Origin: Symbiodinium sp. CCMP2592
Lineage: Eukaryota > Sar > Dinophyceae > Suessiales > Symbiodiniaceae
DNA length: 64,000 bases
Direction: 5' to 3'
Assembly (NCBI GenBank): GCA_905221615.1
Contig: CAJNDT010000580.1
Span: 505,511 to 569,510, forward strand
The translations under genes were made by a program, and so were the position numbers. Positions 37,326 through 45,684 of the stretch are shown one piece after another. The first letter of the stretch is position 1; every line of letters starts with the position of its first letter. The notes under the pieces are model-generated. The model was not told where the DNA came from. It was given only the letters and a program-made list of their open reading frames with translations, and made no database searches.

Positions 37326-38179
37326 CTGGGTGGGGTTTAGTGTAGGCTTCACGGCGGTGGCTTGAAATCAACAAAGCACTCTAAGCCCTGAACCCGAAGT
37401 GACCAAGTAGCAACAGCTTCCCCAACTGCTACCCCCTACTACCATACGTATCCTAAACACCAGTTGAGCCCTCTGCTGTTTACTAACCCGAGCCAAGGCA
37501 CGCTGAGCGGACCGGCCTGGGACATTCGTCTGAGGACGTGCCTTGGGCACAGGCAGAAAGACGGACAAAAGCACACAGATCAGGACCAGCTTCGGGCGTA
37601 TTTGGTGGATTTGGAAATTTAGGGCTTCGAGCTTGGAGCGTAGCGCGGCTCCCGGGCTTTTCCTCTCTTCAAGATGGTTGCAAGTTACATGTTCTTTCGA
37701 AAATTGGGGAACTAGGATTCGAAAGCTCACGGCTCCGATGCAGCCCCCAGCCCGGAAGGTGGGTCAGGGCAGCTCTGCCAATCCCTGAACCTGGTCCCTA
37801 AACCCTAAACTGCCCTAAACCCTGAAAACTGCATGGAATCAACACTTCGACCAGGAATGCCATGTGAGTTCCGTTGCAGCAGATGGGCAGTTATCCGAAC
37901 CGAGGTCCCTTTCTGAATCATTAGGTCACTCGAACAAAAGATACCCCAATTCATTTTATACCTGGCCCCAGGCGCAGAAAGACCCGGCGCATTTGCTGCA
38001 CGAGCACTCGGGCCCCCAAAGCAATACTCAACTGACTACGGCCCTGAGCAAAGCCCCGAGCAAAACAAAACATAGAATGCCAATCCATCAAGGTCTCTTT
38101 AAGTCTTTTGGCCCAATGCCCTGCAAGCTTAAGGCCCTACACCCTAAACCCTCCCCCCTCCCCACTCTAGAGCTTGAGC

Positions 38180-38262
38180 CCTTCAAGCAAGAGGCCAGCC
38201 AATTCCTGCTGCCATCTGCTCGTCTGGCTCCGGAACCAAGAAGATGCACTTCCTTAGCGATA
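38180..38262 (-). CDS. Possible exon, strand undecided
   Basis: The minus strand reads KCIFLVPEPDEQMAAGIGW after a CGCTAAG acceptor. The plus strand reads KQEASQFLLPSARLAPEP and ends at an ideal donor, GATTGG/GTGAGG. One of the two is probably real. Confidence 0.28.
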
Positions 38263-39698
38263 CATGATTGGGTGAGGGCTTTTGGGCTTTTGGGTTCATG
38301 GCTTTTGGGATTACGGGCTTCGGGTTTACGGCTTGCCGCATGCCTCCTACACACATCCTATTAAACCCTTTGCAAACGTATAGAGCGCCTAGAGGGGGCC
38401 GATGAAACCTTGCAAAACAATCGGTGAAGCCTGGAACTTAACCCTGAGCCTTAAAAACCCATAAAGATAAACGACAAGTGAACACCAACCGAAAAACACC
38501 AACAACAACTAAACGATAACTCTTAAAGATTGCAAACAGGGAAACAGTCGTGGCAAAAAGCCATCATCAAACCCTAAAGGCCCCAAACAAAATCGCAAAC
38601 CCTAAAGCCCTGCAGAAACCCTATAAAACAACAACCGAAAGCCAGAAACCCGGAAAGTTGCAGAGCCTAGGATCAGCTCCGGTGGGCACTGAGGCGCCCT
38701 GAAGATGGCTTCCATGTCCTGCCAAGAGAGGAAACTTCAGATTTCGGGCTTATAAGGTCTGGGATTTCGGGTTTAGGGCCTGGGGGTTGTGGATTTTTGG
38801 GGGGGTGGTTTAGGGATTTCGGATTTCGGATTGAGGGGTTTAGGATTTTGGGGTTTAGGGTTTAGGATTTTTATGGCTTCGGGTTCCGGGATTTTGGGAT
38901 TTGATCAGTGAACCCCTTGATCCCTGACGCCCTAAAGCCCTGAACCAAACAGTCCGTGGCTGTCAAATCGCCGAGCGCTTTGATCGCGCGACAGCCGCTG
39001 CTGCTGCGGACAAATGGTTCGGGCGCGATCCTGTGAGACTTGGTGGGTTTCGGGGCTATGGGCTTCAGGGTTTGGGGCTTAGGGTTTTTTTTGGTTTTAA
39101 GCTCCTTTTTCCCAGACGCAGGTCCAGCAGTTTGGGGTTCAGGCATGGGGCTTAGGATCCAGGATTTAGGGTCCTAGGTTTTGGGCTAAGGATGGCTGAG
39201 GGCGTGCAGGGCCGGCGGGGTTTACGGCTCCGGGTATGGACTATGGGTCCAGGCCTTGCGGTTCACGGTTGAGGCTTTGAGATTAGGGATCCGACTTTGT
39301 CATTCCACTTCAGTCTTCTGGGTATATAGCCTGCACCGTCAACCCCAACGCGGCTCCATTCTGGTTAACCATTCACCTGGCGAGGAGCCTGGAATGCCAA
39401 ACAGAAAAGCGACTGCACCGGAGGCTATGGATGTAGAACCCTTGTGGTATCCATTTGGAACAGTTGGGCTCAATTAGACACCGTATAGAAACGCTTATGG
39501 GTAAGTAAGGCCTCTCACCACAAGTTTAAAGCCCTGCACCCAAACCCTCACCCGATGCTACAACCAACCGTATAAGCCCGGCACGCTAAGTCCTCAGGCA
39601 TCCTAGACACACCGACAAACCCTATGTGCCCGAAGGCCTATATTGGCCCATATATTTTTGAAGGCCTAAAATCCTCCAGAACCTCTAGCAGGCCATAA

Positions 39699-39703
39699 GC
39701 CCG
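39699..39703 (+). repeat. Target-site duplication, left copy (GCCCG)
   Basis: GCCCG at 39699-39703 is repeated exactly at 49231-49235, immediately outside the two LTRs. Five base pairs is the usual duplication length for Ty1/copia integrases. Confidence 0.95.
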
Positions 39704-39979
39704 TAAAAGTCTTTGAACTCGAATTTGTAACCCAGAAGCAGTCAGAAGGTCTTATGCCGTCGAGGCGCCAAACATGGACCGCAGGTAGGGCAAAGCTTTC
39801 ACTCTTTTACGGCAATGCACAATGACTATCGATGCCAGCTGCCTTTACAAAGTTCTTTAGGCCTGAAATGCAGCATTATGGCGAATCGTGATTTGTGCTT
39901 AAGCCGACATCTTGCCAACTCAAGTCGTGACTATTGCGTCACCAGTGCATACACTCAAGAGGAATGCTTCATCTCTGCA
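39704..39979 (-). repeat. 3' LTR of the copia element
   Basis: The sequence is identical to 48955-49230 except at 39862. On the element's strand it begins TGCAGAGATGAAGC and ends GACTTTTA, so the termini are TG...TA rather than TG...CA. The boundary is fixed by the GCCCG duplication. Confidence 0.96.
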
Positions 39980-39988
39980 CTCCTCCTT
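39980..39988 (-). other. Polypurine tract
   Basis: On the element's strand AAGGAGGAG directly precedes the TG of the 3' LTR, the position where plus-strand DNA synthesis is primed. Confidence 0.8.
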
Positions 39989-40038
39989 GACACCACCGTG
40001 AGGGCAGTGTCATCAACATACTGGCATTCCGCGCGTTC

Positions 40039-43000
40039 TCACCTTCTATCGAAAATGCTTCTGCCAGCGTTCTCTGTACAGCATCTGCACAACTGCACAT
40101 TCTGGGCCCTTCCGGTATTACGCAAACCCCAGCATGTCGGAAAAAGATGTAGAACATCCCGTCCTGGTACTTGATAGAAGGGTCCCGCGTACATTTCCAC
40201 ACGAACCGGCGGCACTGGTTCAGGATGTACTCGCTCAAAGGCTGGAGTGGCTTGAACACCTTGATCCCTTGTAGAAGGCTGTTTATTCCTTCCCGTAGAC
40301 GAAGATGGTACATCGCTTGGAAGTGTTGGGACTGGCGAGGTGCCTTGGGGCATTGTGTTCTCGAATCTCGTCCTAAGTTCAACCAGACGAAACTTTTGGT
40401 CCACGGTCAAATCCTCCGGGTTCAAGGCGAGGATCCTTTGCAACTCTTTCAGCTCTGCCTTGGTGAGCTTCTGCTGCGTCGCTTTGTTGGCTTTAACCCT
40501 CAATGCCCGCAAACGAGCCTCCTTCTTTCTCCAGCAGAACTTAAACGCTTCCCACAAGCCAATAACAGCTATAGCAAGAACCGCGACTACTAGATAAAGG
40601 TCCCAGGCAATCTCTGGCTGGATCGTATTCTGCTCTGAGGCTGCTGTTCCACAAACTTGACAGAACATTACCAACTTCGAAAGCCAACCTTGATGCCCGG
40701 CTCCTTGTGTGGTGGCTCGCCGCGCTGATGGATCACGAGGAGGCCTTCGGTCAACCACACCCCACAGCTCCACTAGCTTCTTCAAACGATCTTTGGGCAA
40801 TGCCTTGGTTCCTAGGTCAGCTCTCTGAGTTTCCCCAGGTTCATGTTGCAGGTAAAGTTCCCGCATCATCATTCGCTCTCTCACCCAGTTTGATCGTAAT
40901 CGTAGGTGTCTCGTCCTCCAACTTGCAGAACTGCCACCAATAAGTGAGATAGCAGCCTGGTTGTCAATGTGGAGGTACATGGGCAACTCACGTCCCAGGA
41001 GCTCTTGTAGCAGACACTTTGTGGCCAAACCCAAGGTAGTGCCATCCACAGCCTCAACCATCTCGCTCTCAGCGGTGCTAAGAGTTATCAGCTGTTGCCT
41101 CGACGAACGCCAGGAGATAGGTGAAGTTCCCCAGAACACTGCGGCACATCCATGAGACCGACCAGAGGAGGTTGCAAACGAGGAGTCAGTAAATATATCC
41201 AACCGCTGTTCAACATCGTCACTCTTTACGAACTTCAGCCGGTAATACTGAGTCTCTGCCAAGTAGTCAAGCAACCTTTCACCCAACTCATTCACCAACT
41301 CTGGTACTCGCGTAATCCTGGAAGACATAATTGAAGTGATATATTGCAGATCGGGGCGTGACCTTCCAGTTAACCAAAGAAGCTCTCCTACCCGTTTCTG
41401 GGCTTGTTTGACCTCTGCTTCACGACCCTCCAAGTTCACGGGCTCGGCGTTCAAGAATGCCTCTTCTTCTTCTGGTGAAAAGACCATCATCTCTCTGGAA
41501 CCTTGAGACCAGGACCTTGAACCCTTGTGGTTGTATGCCCGGAGCAACTCACTGATGAAGCCATGCTGTGCCACCTCTACTCCTCCTGGAACCTTATGTA
41601 TCTCCAATCCCAGGAACCGTATGGAGTTGTTCTCATTCAAGACATTGAGTTCATCGCATTCCCAACGGGCTGAAACCCATGCAAAGAAAGAATGTAGGAT
41701 CTCCGAGGGTCCGGTAATCAGCAGATCATCAATGTACACCATCACATAGCCTAGGGCCTGGCTTGGGTCATCAACATCAACGACCTTCCACACTTGATTG
41801 TCGGAAACCAACTGCTGAAGTCTCAACTTCTTGGTGACTCCATTGAGTTCCGTCTCCCAAACCGCTGCACGAAGCTCTTGGTCTCGAAATCCTGACCAGA
41901 GGGCAGGGGCCTCTCTAAGGCCGTAGATTGACATTAAGACTTCCCACATGTCTCCAGGCTCAGCTAAGCCGAGCTCAAATGCAATGCTCGGTGGCTGCAA
42001 TGCAACCGAAGCCCCCAACCATGGAGCCAGCACAAAAGCCTGTCTGATGTCAGTGGTTCCAGTAAGCCAATTGGAACCCGCCGTGTATGCGAACATCGTG
42101 CGAAGCGAAGTTGAGTCTAAGCCAGCAGCGAACAGATCAAATCCTTCCGGCATCATGCTACCTTCAGGAACGTGATTTCCACACGCAACAAATCTGGTTT
42201 TCCTCTTGTAGTAGTTGGGAGGAGCATCTGGTTTGACTGTGAAGACACCCTTACAGGGCACTATTTTGCATCCTTCTGGGAGATCCCACCGTTTGGTGAC
42301 CTTGAACGCCTTCTTCTTATCCCGGAGGTTGGTGAACTCCTTTACCGCGGAATCATACCACTTGGAGATATTCTTCTTCACATCTCCCAAGTTCACGGTG
42401 TGCGTCACTTCCAAAGCCTTGCCCGTGGCCTCCAAGTCTTGAAGGATGTTCTCAATGTCCGGTGTGCATTGAACTTCGGCTTTCTTGAGCATTGCACGCG
42501 AGGGGCAAGGATTACGGTCTCTAAGGTTGAAGTCAAGGAAGTCCAATTCATCAACCTCAATGAAGGCCTGGATCATCTCATTAACCTCAACAACATCGAA
42601 CCGCTTTATCACCGCCTCGCTTTCAAGATCGTCCTCACCAGAATCCTCAACGTTATCCTTGGCCTTCTCGATCACAAATCCGGCTTCTTGAAGTCGCTCG
42701 TAGTCCTCATCATTGAGTTTAGACGTTCTTGGGGTGTAGAGCAACATCACAAGACGATCCCCTTCCCAAGGCTGTACTTCATGCCATTTGCTTGGTGAAA
42801 ACTCGGTGATCTTGTTCTTCTCCAAAGTCAGAACACGCCCTTGAAGCTTTTGCCCATTGGGAAGGACCTTTTCCACAGCCGCACTTGGATCAAGATCATC
42901 ATCCTGGATCCACAAGTTTCCTCCACTGAACTCAGACAAAGGAATCACCATGTTCACAGTCTCTCTCGAGTTATGAGAGTCGCGGTGCAACCCCAGGGTG

Positions 43001-45684
43001 CTGTTTCGCGCGATTCCCAAAGCACTGAACTGGTGCTCTCCACTGTACTTCTTCGCGAAGGTTGCCAGGAACTTCGTAGTAATCGGGTACTCCTTTAAGT
43101 TTGAACGAACGCCCGCTTTTCCTCCATGAACGAAAGCACCTGTGTACCACGAGGTCATTGTAGTTTTCTTCGCTGCACGAAAGTCCACATCACCTAGTTC
43201 TTCAAGCAAGTCGTAGATCTTCACAACCTGCTCGATGGTGTAGTTGTTCTCTGACATGGCCTTTCGTGACATGAACTCCACTTCCTCGCGAAGCTGCTTC
43301 TTCGTGGTTGGCAAATCATCGTCCAGTAGCTTCCCAACATCACCTTCGACAGTAGCGTGAGGGAGGAGTTCCTGTAGATCACGCTCAGGTTCTACAATGT
43401 TGAACTTTACGCCCTTTGCAATGACAAGTCCCCCATCTTCTCGTAGGATAACATGTCCACGGCTGACCTCTCTTGAAGGACCACGATAAGCACCCTTTTT
43501 CCATCGAACACCATCCGGGTCATACTTCTTCTCTTTCTTGCCCTTGTATCCCTTGGAACGAAACCAAACCTCAGTGCCAAAGGGAACTGCTGGAGGATTT
43601 GTCCATGAGCTGGAGGGAAAAGCCTTCGACCACAAACTGCTCGTTGCATGATCCATTGCCATCGGCCAGTCTTCTGGAGCAGCCTTTGCACTTTTAAGTA
43701 GAGATCGTACTCGCGCCTTTGCCCATTTCACTCCCAGCTCCGCAGTGCTATTGGCGGCTGGATCTCCTCCAGCTGTTCTGGTCTGCCGAAGCTTCTCATC
43801 ATTGACCCAAGTTTTGAACATCTTGGTCTTGAACTCCCTCGCTCGGTCCGTGTGCACAGTAGCTACATGCAGCCCCGTTTGCCGTAGTTGTAGAAGGATT
43901 TCTTTCGCAGCTTGTAGTACCGCAGGTCCCGTTCTCCTCCTCAAACAACGGGTGACATAGATGGTGGAGTACTCAACCTTCTTGGTCAATTCTTCCACTT
44001 CACTTTCCACCTTTTCCACTTCCTCCGTTGATGACTCTTCAGCCTCAGCTTCTTTTTCTTCTTCATCATCCAACTGTAAAGGATCGTCACCTTGAGGCTG
44101 TCCTTCATCATCAGAAGGTACATATAGCTCACGTTCAAGTTCGGTCAGGGCCATTGAGCTCAGGTATTGACGAGGGCATCTGTAAGCAGCAATCATGATG
44201 TACTTGTAATCCTCGAAGTCCATATCTCTTCCTTTCTTCTTGAAAGGACCTGCCAAGTCCATTGCGAGCGTATACATTCCCGGCAGCCTTCTCCTTCTAT
44301 GCTGATAGCCAGTGGCCTGAGCATTTACGCACACAGCACAATCAGGGCGATAAGGTTGGTGGTCGTTGTATATATGGTTTCTCCATTCTCTCCGTTGTTC
44401 TTGAGTCAACTTGTTTAGTCTAACTCCATCGGTGATCTCCTCTTCGGATATTGCGGAGTTGTCGTAGTAGCCAAGGATGTTCTCCGCAAGAATCGCCTTG
44501 AACTCCCTTGACCAACTGTTCAGCTCACCCTTCTTTAGTAACGACGGAGGAACACAGCTGTCAGCAAAATCCCAATTCTCATCCATCCCAATCACACCTG
44601 GATAATTCGTAGCTGCTGTCGTAGGCTTCTTTGCCTTGTGGCCGTAGGCTCCCATGTAGAAGTCAACCCGCTTCACGCCACCAACAGACTTAAAAGCCTT
44701 CCACATTTCCGTTGACCAGAAGGAAGCCTGTACCGGCTGATCGTTTCTCAGGCGCTCAGGGTCTTGAGGAAGATCCATGAAGAACCCCACTCCTCCTGGT
44801 CCCCTGACTGAAGCGACCATCCATATAATCAACTGCTTTGCAATGCAGGCAGTCTCCTGATCAACTCGATGTTGCTGTAGAGGTTGCAGTGGTTGTTGTC
44901 CATACGGCGACGTAGTAGTTCGAACTGGATACAGGCTCGGTCTCCTCGGTGCCATTGAAGTTGGCCAGGTGGAATGTGGAGGGCTTCCCAACACATCCGT
45001 TATCTTCCCTTTCGCCGCAGCCCATAACAGCATACGATATACTCCCTCCTTGCGATGGATGTCCCACTGCTTGGAGGCCTTTGTGTCCACCTCCACAATC
45101 ATCTTGCCCCCTTTCGGAAGCACATTGAATGGACCGTTCTCACCATCACCTTCTCTTGAGTACAGATGAACCACCCAAGAGTTCGACCTCATGAGAGCCC
45201 TCCTCCTCCTCTTCGTCAGCGGAAGCTCCTTCAAGTAGTTCTCGCCACCATCCGGATTGAAACCTTCGGCAATCATTGCGTGCACATCGCTCGGAAGGTC
45301 TTTGGTGACAGGGCACAAAAGAAGAGCCTTCAGGAGGGTTGCCTGGCATCCAGTGTTCACATACTCCTTCATCAACACATCCCAAGTCCGATGTTCTTCC
45401 TTGCGTAGAACTTCCAGTCTTGCTGTTAAGGAATTCACCTGCGCACTGAGCTGTGCTAAGTGTTTCGCCTCCAACTCTTTGATAAGGCGGTGGGCTTCCC
45501 TGAAGTTGATTTCGGGACAGTTGTTGTTGAGGTAGACTTTGATGAAGCCCTTGGTCGGATGTCTCAGCTTGACCGTTCCTCTATTCCACTGCAGGCTGCA
45601 CCCAAGGTCCTTGATCAGAGGTCCCATCGGAACTATGGGTTGTACCTGGTCGTTGCCTCGTTGGTCACCAAGACAGTTCCACAA
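40039..45684 (-). CDS. pol: Pol polyprotein (IN-RT-RNase H) with methyltransferase-like and 2OG-dioxygenase-like segments
   Basis: This frame of 1,881 codons starts at an ATG at 45684, but translation probably enters from Gag. Residues 1-70 continue the protease (IVPMGPLIKDLGC). Residues 165-360 resemble a cytosine-C5 methyltransferase fold: VVHLYSREG, VEVDTK, then GSPPHSTW (233-240), where a PPC catalytic motif would be expected, and KKPTTAATN. Integrase follows: zinc site H437, H442, C449, C452, and core D476, D613, E649 (D-35-E), with an acidic insert at about 520-570. Residues 845-990 look like a 2-oxoglutarate/Fe(II) dioxygenase: H900-R-D902, H968, R977 in HEVQPWEGDR. Reverse transcriptase has D1212 and YIDD (1317-1320). 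RNase H has D1500, E1539, D1574, D1623. The tail has a probable transmembrane helix (1694-1714) and a Cys/His motif (H1846, C1851, C1866, C1868, C1869). Both extra segments are motif-level inferences. Confidence 0.93.
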   Translation of the reverse strand: MWNCLGDQRGNDQVQPIVPMGPLIKDLGCSLQWNRGTVKLRHPTKGFIKVYLNNNCPEINFREAHRLIKELEAKHLAQLSAQVNSLTARLEVLRKEEHRTWDVLMKEYVNTGCQATLLKALLLCPVTKDLPSDVHAMIAEGFNPDGGENYLKELPLTKRRRRALMRSNSWVVHLYSREGDGENGPFNVLPKGGKMIVEVDTKASKQWDIHRKEGVYRMLLWAAAKGKITDVLGSPPHSTWPTSMAPRRPSLYPVRTTTSPYGQQPLQPLQQHRVDQETACIAKQLIIWMVASVRGPGGVGFFMDLPQDPERLRNDQPVQASFWSTEMWKAFKSVGGVKRVDFYMGAYGHKAKKPTTAATNYPGVIGMDENWDFADSCVPPSLLKKGELNSWSREFKAILAENILGYYDNSAISEEEITDGVRLNKLTQEQRREWRNHIYNDHQPYRPDCAVCVNAQATGYQHRRRRLPGMYTLAMDLAGPFKKKGRDMDFEDYKYIMIAAYRCPRQYLSSMALTELERELYVPSDDEGQPQGDDPLQLDDEEEKEAEAEESSTEEVEKVESEVEELTKKVEYSTIYVTRCLRRRTGPAVLQAAKEILLQLRQTGLHVATVHTDRAREFKTKMFKTWVNDEKLRQTRTAGGDPAANSTAELGVKWAKARVRSLLKSAKAAPEDWPMAMDHATSSLWSKAFPSSSWTNPPAVPFGTEVWFRSKGYKGKKEKKYDPDGVRWKKGAYRGPSREVSRGHVILREDGGLVIAKGVKFNIVEPERDLQELLPHATVEGDVGKLLDDDLPTTKKQLREEVEFMSRKAMSENNYTIEQVVKIYDLLEELGDVDFRAAKKTTMTSWYTGAFVHGGKAGVRSNLKEYPITTKFLATFAKKYSGEHQFSALGIARNSTLGLHRDSHNSRETVNMVIPLSEFSGGNLWIQDDDLDPSAAVEKVLPNGQKLQGRVLTLEKNKITEFSPSKWHEVQPWEGDRLVMLLYTPRTSKLNDEDYERLQEAGFVIEKAKDNVEDSGEDDLESEAVIKRFDVVEVNEMIQAFIEVDELDFLDFNLRDRNPCPSRAMLKKAEVQCTPDIENILQDLEATGKALEVTHTVNLGDVKKNISKWYDSAVKEFTNLRDKKKAFKVTKRWDLPEGCKIVPCKGVFTVKPDAPPNYYKRKTRFVACGNHVPEGSMMPEGFDLFAAGLDSTSLRTMFAYTAGSNWLTGTTDIRQAFVLAPWLGASVALQPPSIAFELGLAEPGDMWEVLMSIYGLREAPALWSGFRDQELRAAVWETELNGVTKKLRLQQLVSDNQVWKVVDVDDPSQALGYVMVYIDDLLITGPSEILHSFFAWVSARWECDELNVLNENNSIRFLGLEIHKVPGGVEVAQHGFISELLRAYNHKGSRSWSQGSREMMVFSPEEEEAFLNAEPVNLEGREAEVKQAQKRVGELLWLTGRSRPDLQYITSIMSSRITRVPELVNELGERLLDYLAETQYYRLKFVKSDDVEQRLDIFTDSSFATSSGRSHGCAAVFWGTSPISWRSSRQQLITLSTAESEMVEAVDGTTLGLATKCLLQELLGRELPMYLHIDNQAAISLIGGSSASWRTRHLRLRSNWVRERMMMRELYLQHEPGETQRADLGTKALPKDRLKKLVELWGVVDRRPPRDPSARRATTQGAGHQGWLSKLVMFCQVCGTAASEQNTIQPEIAWDLYLVVAVLAIAVIGLWEAFKFCWRKKEARLRALRVKANKATQQKLTKAELKELQRILALNPEDLTVDQKFRLVELRTRFENTMPQGTSPVPTLPSDVPSSSTGRNKQPSTRDQGVQATPAFERVHPEPVPPVRVEMYAGPFYQVPGRDVLHLFPTCWGLRNTGRAQNVQLCRCCTENAGRSIFDRR
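45633..45684 (-). other. Gag/Pol frame overlap, -1 relation
   Basis: The Gag frame (codon starts at positions 2 mod 3) ends in TAG at 45635-45633. The Pol frame (0 mod 3) is already open, with its first ATG at 45684. Both frames carry protease sequence on either side of this segment, so a single -1 shift here gives a continuous protease. I see no canonical X-XXY-YYZ slippery heptamer. It is either programmed frameshifting at an unusual site or a one-base deletion (or assembly error) in this copy. Confidence 0.8.
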
